A stretch of DNA of 64,000 nucleotides from Devosia sp. 66-22 (GTDB lineage: Bacteria; Pseudomonadota; Alphaproteobacteria; Rhizobiales; Devosiaceae), in assembly GCA_001899065.1 (NCBI GenBank), contig MKUZ01000031.1, positions 287,322 through 351,321 of the forward strand. Direction: 5' to 3'. Of the stretch, positions 8,275 to 16,347 are shown piece after piece. Position numbers and translations under genes: made by a program. The stretch's first letter is position 1; the number at the start of each line of letters is the position of its first letter. The notes beneath the pieces were generated by a model, which saw only the letters and a program-made list of their open reading frames with translations, was not told the DNA's origin and searched no databases.

Positions 8275-8400
8275 GCCGACTATGCATCGAATGTGCGGAG
8301 TTCCGGGCCTTTGCGCGATATCAGATGTATAGCTGCTACTATGCATAGACATCGCGGAGTTCCGGGCCTTTGCGAGCGGCTCAAAACTGACCACTATGCA
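8275..8400. repeat. Short direct repeats with an ACTATGCAT box
   Basis: The unit ACTATGCAT plus about 13 bases plus GCGGAGTTCCGGGCCTTTGCG occurs at about 8278-8315 and again at about 8338-8375. A third ACTATGCAT without the second box follows near 8392. The box recurs in inverse orientation at 9394-9425 (AAAGCCCCGGAACTCCGC, then CGTATGATC) and, more diverged, at 9334-9366. Spacing is irregular and spacers are unlike CRISPR. The role is unknown; protein-binding sites or a mobile hairpin repeat are possible. Confidence 0.6.
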
Positions 8401-8914
8401 TCACGGCCCCTATTGCCGCCGCCAGATTGATGGCCGCCATCAGGGGCATGCTTGATCTGCCGGCCTACCCGATGGTGCATAGTCCCCTTTTCCTCTGTCG
8501 CTGCTGGCTGATCGCCGGCTGGAGCCGACCCTCATAGCCTTACAGCCGGGAAGGACCCGTCGGCCTCATCGTCCTCGGAGTGACGAGGGTGTGGTTGCCA
8601 GACACCTCGTCTTCGAGCCTGGGCGGGCTAGGTCATGGTTGTCCCACCACAGATGCTTCCGTAATCGGGGCGGGCAACAGAGGCGATGAGGAACACATCT
8701 GGTGCTGCGGTGTCGGGCGTATGCACAAGGGCGTGCTTAGAACCCTCGCACAGACCGAGCACTACATGCTCACAGTCCTTAAGCGCATCATCGTTCAAAG
8801 ACAAGAACATAGTTCGACTCAGAGTTCTCATCAGCGTTGTGACCATCACACTCGACGACAAGGAACCTGGCAACCATCCCCCCCGGCGACTAGTCTCCAG
8901 CTAGTGGAGAAACG

Positions 8915-8941
8915 GGCGGGGTATCATACGGCTACCCCGCC
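8915..8941. other. Hairpin with 9-bp perfect stem
   Basis: GGCGGGGTA and TACCCCGCC flank a 9-base loop (TCATACGGC). Just upstream is a second small inverted repeat TCTCCA-GCTAG-TGGAGA (8894-8910). There is no T run, so it is not a standard terminator. It is part of a hairpin-rich tract without genes (8191-9595). Confidence 0.5.
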
Positions 8942-9065
8942 GGCAGTCCGATCATTTGGCGTGTACTGCGGCACATTCGAGGTTCGCCAGGTGCCCCTCA
9001 CCCTGAAAGGACGCGGAACCATCAATATCGTGAAAGCCACGGAACGTGGGGCTGTGCTGGGGAGG

Positions 9066-9091
9066 ACCCTGAAAGTCGTGCCTTTCAGGGT
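9066..9091. other. Hairpin with 10-bp perfect stem
   Basis: ACCCTGAAAG and CTTTCAGGGT are separated by 6 bases (TCGTGC). The half-site CCCTGAAAG also occurs near 9001, and related TGAAA hairpins follow at 9159. No gene covers it. It may be an RNA structure or a protein-binding site. Confidence 0.55.
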
Positions 9092-9158
9092 GCGAGGCGA
9101 GGACTTCGCTCTTTTGTCTCGAAGTCATCGGGACATAGCGCCGATTGCGCAACCAAGC

Positions 9159-9186
9159 GGCCTGAAAACCGGGGCCGTTTCAGGCC
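9159..9186. other. Hairpin with 9-bp perfect stem
   Basis: GGCCTGAAA and TTTCAGGCC enclose a 10-base GC-rich loop. The TGAAA/TTTCA feature is shared with the hairpin at 9066. Similar structure at short intervals suggests a family of elements rather than chance. Confidence 0.5.
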
Positions 9187-9357
9187 TCTGCCAGTGCACG
9201 ATGCCCGATAACGTCGACCCATCCGAGACATATCCGCACTTGTGCAACCAAACAGGGTGAAAGCCGGCCGGGGGCCGAGTTCACCGGCAGTCGCGGGCTC
9301 GACGTATGATGGGGCGCTTTCGAGCACCCGCAGAGGCCCGGAAACTGGGAAACTCGA

Positions 9358-9377
9358 CGTATGATCGGGATCATACG
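9358..9377. other. Perfect palindrome CGTATGATC/GATCATACG
   Basis: Two 9-base arms are separated by GG. The half-site GTATGAT recurs at 9304, 9360 and 9418, and ATCATACG at 8923. Such iterated half-sites suggest a DNA-binding protein target. The flanking tract 8191-9595 otherwise holds no credible gene; it also carries a minus-strand scrap of the dispersed repeat near 8518-8540. Confidence 0.5.
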
Positions 9378-9595
9378 CCACAATCCGGCCAAAGCCCCGG
9401 AACTCCGCACATCGGGCGTATGATCGGGTCTGCGCGGACCGAACGACAAAAAGCGCGGATCGACGACCTCACAGTCGGCGGCCACGGGGGCAGGGGCGGC
9501 CCCCCGGGGCCGGTGGACTGTCGCGCGGGGGGGTGATGCGACCCAGAGCCAGTAGCCGCCCGTGTGGCCTCACTGCCGCCGGAGCAGCCAGGCCT

Positions 9596-9961
9596 CTACT
9601 CCTGGTTCGAGAGTCGTCGCAGGGATCGCCGGAATCGTCCCAGCCACCGTTGGGTGCTGCCATCGAGGACATTGTCATCCGCGCCGATCCACCACCAGAT
9701 CGCTTCGTACTGAATGACAAGCTCATCGAGGTCGCTCGGCTGCTCTCGAGAGATGGCATCGGCGATCTTGAGAGCATCCTCGATTGCCTCCGACCACGCG
9801 CCGTGCCGAGTCGCCGCAAGGGCCGGCTCGACCTCATCGCCTAAGGTCTGGTATCTGCGCCAAGCGCGTCCGGCCCGCGCCCGGTGGCGCTTGAGTTCCA
9901 GACCCAGGCGCAGCAAGGCGCTGCCCTTGTGTGTCGGTCGGCTCAACTCTCCACTCGCCAT
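9596..9961 (-). CDS. Small helical protein, 121 aa, paralogue of 17235-17588
   Basis: The ATG at 9961 was chosen from a much longer open frame because GGAG lies 8 bases upstream and similarity to the paralogue begins after it. The protein is Arg-rich and helical at its N terminus (LRLGLELKRHRARAGR). It ends with a conserved block DLDELVIQYEAIWWWIGADD, then [19 protein letters not shown]; the other copy has DLGGLAAKFDAILWLIGVNE and LDSGDLRRLRRFGRDLSTL. The family is not recognised. The two copies lie in opposite orientation on either side of the terminase gene. Confidence 0.65.
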   Translation of the reverse strand: MASGELSRPTHKGSALLRLGLELKRHRARAGRAWRRYQTLGDEVEPALAATRHGAWSEAIEDALKIADAISREQPSDLDELVIQYEAIWWWIGADDNVLDGSTQRWLGRFRRSLRRLSNQE

Positions 9962-10118
9962 TTGTCGCTCCGACGCAGTTTCGGTGCGATACACAAGGAC
10001 GAGTTGCTCCTCACAGTCTAGCTCGTCTCGACAGTGCAGGGAACAAGTTGGACGGATCGGGCGGCGAGGCAGGAGGCCATCGAAAGCACGAGCTAGAACA
10101 ATACTCGTCTCAGTCGAT

Positions 10119-10340
10119 CGCTTAGCCGAAGTGCCGGTGGCCGTTCCATCCGACACTTCAATCCGTTGGGTCCTCCGCCGGCGAGAGATTATGAGGGTCG
10201 GCTCCAGCCGCAAGACGGAAGCAGCTGGACACGTGCACATGGGTTCGCATCATACTGCCGGACGCCAATAGTGAGTCAGTTTGGCCAGGTTGCGGCTATT
10301 GCCGCGCTGCGAACTGGGTGCGAACAGTGTTCGCACCTTT
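10119..10340 (+). repeat. Dispersed repeat family, long copy 2 (best preserved)
   Basis: This is the reference copy. It contains TTGGGTCCTCCGCCGGCGAG, ATGAGGGTCGGCTCCAGCCG, GGAAGCAGCTGGACACGTGC, CATGGGTTCGCA, GTGAGTCAG, TTGGCCAGGTTGC and the palindrome GGTGCGAAC-AGT-GTTCGCACC (10317-10337), followed by a third GGTGCGAAC half-site at 10350-10358. Shorter or diverged copies are at about 4350-4380, 6597-6670, 13410-13510 and 15290-15395, plus a scrap on the other strand at 8518-8540. It ends about 100 bp before the terminase start and may carry its control sites. Confidence 0.75.
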
Positions 10341-10447
10341 TGGGGGGAAGGTGCGAACGCCGACTAGGGGCTTTACCGAGCAAATGCACCACCGGTTAAG
10401 GGCGAGCCGGTACTTTTGGGGGTGGATCGGACAGAACGGAGGGCGGC

Positions 10448-13294
10448 ATGGGTGCAGATGTGACGGGCGTTAGCCGCCGCGCCTACGCCAAGTCGCGCGG
10501 CATCTCCGAGGCCGTGGTCCGCAAGTACCTCTCCCAGGGCAAGCTCAGCGACGCTCTTCTGCCAGATGGGACATTGGATGTCGAAAAAGCCGATCAGCTC
10601 CTCGCCGCCTCCATCACACGAGATCGTGCGCAGCCGGTCGAGTTGAGGACGGCAAAAGCTCGACATCTGCGGGCAAAAGTCCGCCGCGTTGGCGATGCAG
10701 TGCGGGACCTTGAGAGAAGTCTGGTCCACGCCGACCGTGTTGGGCCGATTGCCAGTGTGGTGGGCATCATCGTCGCCAACGCTCTGCGTCCGATCGCCGA
10801 GCGCATGGCGCCGATCATAGCCGGGATGAACGGGAAGGATGCGCACCTGGCGCTTCGCAACGCCGTGTCTGACGCGCTGGAGATCATCTCGTCCACGATA
10901 GTGGCCGGCGTGGATGGTGCAAAGGGGGGCGAAGAGAGAGAACTAGAGCTCGATGAGCTGAGCGAGCCTCAGCTCCTTGCAGTGCAGGCCAATCTGCAGG
11001 CCGACAAGCTTGAACTCGAGCGCGCCCTGGCGAAGGGGATCCTCTGTCAGGTTGCCGATGTGGTTGAGGCGCATGAGGAGCAGATGGTCGTCTCCAAAAC
11101 TCTCGTGTTGGCAATGCCCGGCCGGGTGGCGCCGCACGCGGAGAGCGAGACCGCCGAGCAGCTAAAGGTACGGATCACCGAGGAGATCAAAGACGCCCTT
11201 GCGGCCGGTCCGCCTGTGGAGGTGCGTGATGAGAACCAACTCGCTGGCCCCTTTGCGGAGCTGGCCGGCCAAGAGGTTTTGCGGCGAGCGCTCATCGAGA
11301 GCAGCCGGGCCATCAACCGGCCGCCGCCACGCATGTCCGTCCCTGACTGGGCCGACGCCTACCGCTCCCTCTCGACGTCGGCTGGCGCTGTAGGCGGTCC
11401 ATGGCAGACGCACCGCGTGGAGGTCGCGCGCGGGCCCATGATGGCTGTGACCGAGCCGGACGTCGAGACGATTACCATCATGTGCTGCACCCAGACGATG
11501 AAGACCTCGGTTCTGGAGAATACGCTCGGATACTTCGCTCATCTCGACCCGGCACCTATGCTGGTTCTGCAGCCCAAGGACGAGATGGCCGACGCCTTCT
11601 CAAAGGAGCGTATCGCCCCGATGATCGCGAGCAGCCCCGCGCTGCGCGCCATCATGGGAGACCGTCGTACGCGGACTGGCGCCGACACGTTGCGCTTCAA
11701 GAAGTTCCCGGGTGGGTTTTTGGCGATGGCTTCGGCGGGCTCACCGTCCAACCTCGCCATGCGCGCCATTCGCATCGTGCTCCTCGACGAAATCGACAAG
11801 TACGAGACGAGCAAGGAAGGCGATCCGGTCGCGCTGGCCGAGGAGCGCACCGCGACCTTCACGACCAATCGGCTCAGCATCCGCGCCTGCTCCCCGACCT
11901 GGGAGGAGACCAGCCGCATCTACAAGTCCTACATGGAAGGCGACCAGCGTAAGCCCTTCGTTAATTGCCCACACTGCGGGCACGCGCAGGTCCTCGACTT
12001 CTTCGCCCACGTGGGCTGGAACAAGAACGAGGATGGCAGTCACCGGCCGGAGACCGGGCACATCCACTGCGAAGCCTGCGGTGCCGAGTGGTCAGAGGCT
12101 GAGCGTCTCAAGATCGTCTCGACCAAGCACGCGATCCAGCACCGCCAGACCAAAGTCTTTCACTGCTGCGGCTCCCGCCAGGATCCGCTGATCGAGCGTC
12201 GGTGGGAGTGGGACGACGAGCACCAGGTCGGATACGCCATCTGCAAGGAGTGCGGTCGCCGGGGGGTTCCGAACCGGCACGCGAGTTTTTGGGCATCCAA
12301 GCTCTACTCGCCGTTCATCAGCGTGGCTGGGCTGGTGGAGAAGTGGCTGAGTGCCCAAGGCGATCAGGACACTAAGCAGACCTTCTACAACACGCAGCTG
12401 GGGGTCCCGTTCAAGGCGGAGACACACCGGGCCATCGATGCGCACTCCCTCGCGGCGCGGGCGGAGCCTTACGATGGCACCAAGGAGCTTCCCGAGGGCG
12501 TTGTGGTGCTGACGGCGGGCGTTGACGTGCAATCGATGGGCGCCACGGGGCAGGGGCGCCTCGAGGTTGAGGTCGTCGGATGGGGTCTAGGGGAAGAATC
12601 GTGGTCCATCGCAATCGCGGCGTTCGAGGGTGACCCGGCTTCGCCTCAGGTCTGGAGCCAGCTCGATCAGCTCCTCATGGCACCTTACAAGCACCCGCTC
12701 GGCTTCAACCTCTACCTCGCTGGAGCGTGCATCGACTCGGGCGGCCACAACGCCCAGGACGTCTACCGCTTCGTGAGGGAGCGCAGCGGAGGCAATATCT
12801 GGGCCATCAAAGGCACCAATGCCGACCGGGGCGTGAACTGGTCACCCATCTGGCCGGACGCGACCCAGGAGCGTCCTAAGCAACGCTACCGCACCGGGTA
12901 CCGTCCGACCATTGTCGGCGTCAACGCGGCCAAGTGGGCGGTGCACCAGCAACTGCTCGTCGATGAGCCCGGCCCGGGCTACTGTCACTTCCCCACTGGC
13001 AGGCCTGATAACTGGTACCATCAGCTGACCAGCGAGGAGCTGCTGATTGAGCGAAAGGACGGCGTCGAGCAGCGCCGCTGGAAGCTCAGGAAGAGCATGC
13101 TGAACGAGGCCCTCGACTGCCGCGTCTACGCATATGCGGCCCTCAACGGGCTCTACCAAGTTCACCAGCTCAACTTGGAAAAGCAGGCAGCAAGTCTGTT
13201 CCGAAATGCGGCTGAGCTCGCCCGGCAGCAGTATGGGACGGCAGAAGTCAGAGTTGAGCCGCGTCGCCGGACCATTAGACATTCCCTAGACTAG
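10448..13294 (+). CDS. Fused TerS(Nu1-like)-TerL(GpA-like) phage terminase
   Basis: A 948-residue protein, far longer than typical GpA-family large subunits (about 600-700). Residues 1-45 resemble the DNA-binding start of Nu1-type small subunits (SRRAYAKSRGISEAVVRKYL). They are followed by a basic helix (TAKARHLRAKVRRVGDAVRD) and ALRPIAERMAPIIAG, also typical of Nu1-like proteins. After a helical linker, the GpA part carries a Walker-A-like CCTQTMKTSVLENTLGY, Walker B IVLLDEIDKYE, zinc-binding CPHCGH/CEACG, a second CCGS/CKECG pair, the nuclease strand TAGVDVQ, LEVEVVGWG and ACIDSGGH. GGAGG lies before the ATG. No portal, capsid or tail gene accompanies it. The family is sure; the fusion reading is inference. 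Confidence 0.82.
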   Translation: MGADVTGVSRRAYAKSRGISEAVVRKYLSQGKLSDALLPDGTLDVEKADQLLAASITRDRAQPVELRTAKARHLRAKVRRVGDAVRDLERSLVHADRVGPIASVVGIIVANALRPIAERMAPIIAGMNGKDAHLALRNAVSDALEIISSTIVAGVDGAKGGEERELELDELSEPQLLAVQANLQADKLELERALAKGILCQVADVVEAHEEQMVVSKTLVLAMPGRVAPHAESETAEQLKVRITEEIKDALAAGPPVEVRDENQLAGPFAELAGQEVLRRALIESSRAINRPPPRMSVPDWADAYRSLSTSAGAVGGPWQTHRVEVARGPMMAVTEPDVETITIMCCTQTMKTSVLENTLGYFAHLDPAPMLVLQPKDEMADAFSKERIAPMIASSPALRAIMGDRRTRTGADTLRFKKFPGGFLAMASAGSPSNLAMRAIRIVLLDEIDKYETSKEGDPVALAEERTATFTTNRLSIRACSPTWEETSRIYKSYMEGDQRKPFVNCPHCGHAQVLDFFAHVGWNKNEDGSHRPETGHIHCEACGAEWSEAERLKIVSTKHAIQHRQTKVFHCCGSRQDPLIERRWEWDDEHQVGYAICKECGRRGVPNRHASFWASKLYSPFISVAGLVEKWLSAQGDQDTKQTFYNTQLGVPFKAETHRAIDAHSLAARAEPYDGTKELPEGVVVLTAGVDVQSMGATGQGRLEVEVVGWGLGEESWSIAIAAFEGDPASPQVWSQLDQLLMAPYKHPLGFNLYLAGACIDSGGHNAQDVYRFVRERSGGNIWAIKGTNADRGVNWSPIWPDATQERPKQRYRTGYRPTIVGVNAAKWAVHQQLLVDEPGPGYCHFPTGRPDNWYHQLTSEELLIERKDGVEQRRWKLRKSMLNEALDCRVYAYAALNGLYQVHQLNLEKQAASLFRNAAELARQQYGTAEVRVEPRRRTIRHSLD

Positions 13295-13912
13295 CCCGAT
13301 GCCGCGTGCGCCCCGACGGGTGCTGGCGGGCCAGACGCGGTGGTGGCACATGGGCGTCACGTGAGAGAGAAGACGCTAGGCAATCGTTCTAATCCGGCTA
13401 GAATGGAACTTAGTCGACTTCCGGCGAGTACCATTTCAAATGGGCCGGGCCTTCCGCGGGTGGAGATAGAGGGTGGCTCCAGCGGCAGGTAGGCAGCACC
13501 TAATGGAGAAAACCTGCTTGCTTCTTTCGGTCCTAGCGGCCGGCATCGGAGGGGGTACCCGAAGAGTTTACCAAACAGGCAGTGGTGCGTAAAAGGACCA
13601 TTGATAGGCAGCTGCCGACTCATCAACGCCCCTTCTCTCCGAGACTTCCGGACGTTGCGCCGGCTTGCGCAAGTAGTGCTCGCGAACATTGGGGCAAACC
13701 CCAGCTTTGGATTTGGCGAAGTCGAGGAGAATTCTGCCATGGGGGAAGAAACGGCGGCACCGTACGGAACGCCTCAGCCGTCGGGCCTAAAATGGGGCTC
13801 GGCAGCGGCGCGACCATAGGCGCGCGAAGTTAGCGTTCTTGACCGGGTCAACCGGCTGCGTCGGCTGTGCGCCGTAGGTGGGCACTCAAGGTGCCCGTAG
13901 AACCGCCACGAC
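13295..13912. other. Terminase downstream region with a diverged repeat copy; no gene
   Basis: The first 100 bp resemble the sequence after the terminase fragment at 7458 (both contain TCGTTCTAATCC), so the duplicated unit extends past the stop codon. At 13410-13510 lies a diverged repeat copy (GAGGGTGGCTCCAGCGGCAG, then AGGCAGCACC). From 13511 to the modA stop nothing convincing is seen; short open frames on both strands there have no ribosome binding sites or recognisable motifs. Confidence 0.5.
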
Positions 13913-14656
13913 CTACTCGAACTCGTAGCCGTACTTGGCGATTATCGCCTTACCCTCGTCGCTCTGAAGGAACTCGAGAAAGGCCATGGCCGCAGGGTTA
14001 GCTTCGCCGGTCTTCAGGAGAACGGCGTCTTGAAGGATCGGGGAGTAGTTGTCGCGTGGCACACGCCATAGCTGAAGCGCCGGCTTATCGATAACCTGAC
14101 TCAAGGCGACGAACCCGAGCTCTGCGCTGCCACTGTCGACAAAATGAAGCGCCTGGGAGATGTTCTCGCCGACCACTTGTTTCGGTGCAATGACATCCGT
14201 CAGCCCCAGCTTCTCAATGGTCTCCACTGCCGCGGCTCCATAGGGGGCGGTCTTGGGGTCCGCGATCGCAATGTGCTGGAAGTCACCACCCGCTAGCACC
14301 GCAGCACCGTCGGTCAGGTCGATAGAGGGGCTGTAGAGAACTACTTTGCCGACTGCGTAGGTGAAGACGGAACCTTTAACGCCAAGACCGTCGGTAACCG
14401 CTTGTGTGGGACGCTTGCTGTCGGCTGCGAGGAAAACCTCAAACGGAGCAGCCTGACTAATCTGATTGTATAGGGCTCCAGTCGCACCAAAACTAAACAC
14501 TACGTCGTCGCCAGTCCTTGCCTTGAAGGCGGCGCCGAGTTCTTCCGCCGGTTTGACAAAGTTGGCAGCGACCGCTGCGCTGACCGTTGCTGCATGGACT
14601 GATGACGAAGCCAGAAGCGCAATAACGAAGCCGCCTAGAAGGGCCGAGAGGCGCAT
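13913..14656 (-). CDS. modA: Molybdate-binding periplasmic protein ModA
   Basis: A 247-residue protein with a cleavable signal peptide (MRLSALLGGFVIALLASSSV, cleavage after HAA). It has the ModA fold landmarks: FSFGATGALYNQI for the oxyanion site, FLAADSKRP, IADPKTAPYGAAAVE and GSAELGFVALSQV. It would deliver molybdate to a ModBC importer, but no modB or modC follows on the minus strand; repeat-rich DNA begins about 400 bases beyond the stop codon. A ModE-like regulator is encoded just upstream, with a palindrome between them. Confidence 0.9.
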   Translation of the reverse strand: MRLSALLGGFVIALLASSSVHAATVSAAVAANFVKPAEELGAAFKARTGDDVVFSFGATGALYNQISQAAPFEVFLAADSKRPTQAVTDGLGVKGSVFTYAVGKVVLYSPSIDLTDGAAVLAGGDFQHIAIADPKTAPYGAAAVETIEKLGLTDVIAPKQVVGENISQALHFVDSGSAELGFVALSQVIDKPALQLWRVPRDNYSPILQDAVLLKTGEANPAAMAFLEFLQSDEGKAIIAKYGYEFE

Positions 14657-14667
14657 ATCATGGCTCG

Positions 14668-14687
14668 ATATGTTTGGTTGAACATAT
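14668..14687. promoter_or_regulatory. Candidate ModE box upstream of modA
   Basis: Perfect 7-bp arms ATATGTT and AACATAT are separated by TGGTTG. ModE proteins recognise TATA-rich inverted repeats with a 6-base spacer, which this fits. It lies 11 bases upstream of the modA start and 40 bases after the modE stop, so ModE could repress modA when molybdate is plentiful. Confidence 0.65.
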
Positions 14688-14727
14688 TAAGGCTGCCATA
14701 ACGCCCACTGGCGGGCAAGGCGCTTTT

Positions 14728-15087
14728 TCATCGGTTTAAGGCAGCCCTTACAGTGGCAACGTTTTCTTTGATGGCCGCAGCCGCCTTTTCCTGCATCGAA
14801 CGGTAGCTGGCCAAGACCATCTGCCCATGGTTGGTCAGCACGGCGCCGCCTTTGGTTTTGCCGCCACGTGACGAGGAAACCAGAGCGGAACCGAAGCCCG
14901 TATTGAGCGCTCGGACGATCTCCCAGGCCCGCTTGTAGCTCATCCCCATTTTCTGACTCGCGGCCGCAATTGAACCAGTGGAGGCTATCAGTTCAAGTAG
15001 ATCAGCGCGGCCTGGGCCGAGGTAGAATTGATCGTCAAAGATGACCCGAAGGCTGATATGGAATTTGTTATCGTCGGTCGGGCTCAT
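14728..15087 (-). CDS. modE: ModE-type winged-helix regulator, DNA-binding domain only
   Basis: A 119-residue LysR-like winged helix typical of ModE N-terminal domains: LIASTGSIAAASQKMGMSYK, RAWEIVRALN, then RGGKTKGGAVLTNHGQMVL. There is no C-terminal TOBE/molbindin domain, as in many alphaproteobacterial one-domain ModE proteins. The ATG at 15087 (MSPTDDNKF) was preferred to an upstream one. It probably forms an operon with modA. A CCCCA/TGGGG inverted repeat lies around 15094-15111 near its promoter. Confidence 0.82.
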   Translation of the reverse strand: MSPTDDNKFHISLRVIFDDQFYLGPGRADLLELIASTGSIAAASQKMGMSYKRAWEIVRALNTGFGSALVSSSRGGKTKGGAVLTNHGQMVLASYRSMQEKAAAAIKENVATVRAALNR

Positions 15088-15898
15088 GCTGCACCCCACT
15101 AGTGTTGGGGGATAAGGCCATGAACGTTAGCGCTAGGACAAGTCAAAGGTTCGGACTGTGAAGTTTGATGGGTGCAACGATGGCGGCCGTGCGGTCGAGG
15201 ATAGACCATCAGCGTATCCAAACGGACAAGTCAGAGACTCAATGAGTCGGCCGTTGTAATAACGTTCCATTGATGTCAGCGGAATTTACTTGGCCAGACT
15301 GCCGGTAGCCATTCTGCCGGATACTTCAATGCTCTGGGTCCTCTGGCGGCGGGAGATAAATGATGGTCGGCTCCCGCCGCGCATAGGCACCCCGTGGGGG
15401 GATCTACCTCTGCCTCTTGGCGGAGTGGGCGACAGGCAAGCTAAGCCGCCGCACGTCGACTGATTAGGGGCGCGGCGGTAGAGGCCTTGGAGTAGAGGAG
15501 GAAAAACTGGAAGCCGCAAAGGCCGAGCATTGGGGGAGTCTGTGACTGCCCCGAGAGGGAACATGCGAAGTGAGCAGAAATCATCGATGCTTGCGCGGCT
15601 TAAGTCGACCGCGGGTGGCTTTGGAGTAAGGGGCATCTTTGCCCTACTCGTCATCTAGAACGACGTGTTGCGTCAGCTTTTTCTGTCGGATTGGCCGAAG
15701 CTTCGCGGCAGTTGCGTTGGGACGCGGCGTCATCGTCATCGGACTTAGCGGCCATCGGCGGTGCCACCTTAGATGATAAACTAAACAGTCACCGCAATGC
15801 CATCTGAGGCAGCCGAACGGTCACTCCGGCTGCTTTCATCTCGACTTATCGGCCGCAGCAAGCGGTGTGTCCGTCACCTTAAACTTGAGGAGACGACC
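15088..15898. other. Long intergenic stretch with repeat copy D
   Basis: No convincing gene is seen in about 800 bp. A repeat copy spans about 15290-15395 (ACTGCCGGTAGCCATTCTGC, CTGGGTCCTCTGGCGGCGGG, ATGGTCGGCTCCCGCCGC), without the downstream palindrome of the long copies. A minus-strand frame of 122 codons (15286-15654) ends inside the repeat and looks fortuitous. The leader shared by the two 75-aa genes begins near 15858. Confidence 0.45.
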
Positions 15899-16126
15899 AT
15901 GCCGAAGATCAAAGTGAGTGGCCATACGCTACAACTCATCCAGGAGCAGACGCAGGTAGGCTTCAACTTCGCCTATACGGCGACCCTACGGGGCGACGGA
16001 TTTTGGGATGTCCCCGTGGACGACGAAATCGCGATGAAGATCGCAGCAGCCCGACTGCCCGCTGAGACGGACGATGATGTGGTATCGCGGCTGGTGAGGG
16101 CGGCGATCGCCAAAAGGCCTGACTGA
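15899..16126 (+). CDS. Small conserved protein, 75 aa, paralogue B
   Basis: Starts MPKIKVSGHTLQLIQEQTQV and ends RLVRAAIAKRPD. It matches the 7963-8190 protein over its full length with no gaps, including VPVDDEIAMKIA and PAETDDDVVSRLVRAAI. GAGGAGA precedes the ATG. Differences between the copies look conservative, which suggests both were maintained. The gene lies in the same direction upstream of a response regulator and small membrane proteins. Function unknown. Confidence 0.75.
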   Translation: MPKIKVSGHTLQLIQEQTQVGFNFAYTATLRGDGFWDVPVDDEIAMKIAAARLPAETDDDVVSRLVRAAIAKRPD

Positions 16127-16347
16127 CCGAAGCCTGCGGCGCTCGACCGTCTGGCACGCGATGCAATGCACATCCCTCGCGTATTGGCGTACCGGCGAAT
16201 GCGGTGTACTATCCCAGTCAGAACCCGAGAGGCGGCCGACATCAGCTCGCGGCCAGTGATCCTGTTCTCGGGGTGCGCTCCTTCATAATCGTAAGGAAAA
16301 CCGTGTCGCCAGTTGGCGATGCGAACCTATCGATGCGGGGGGTCCCG

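Noticed and set aside
8275..8400. Possible CRISPR array
   Set aside because: Only two full units, irregular spacing, an inverse-orientation copy elsewhere and no cas genes.
15286..15654. 122-codon minus-strand frame
   Set aside because: Its C terminus lies in the dispersed repeat; similar frames in other copies merely reflect repeat identity.
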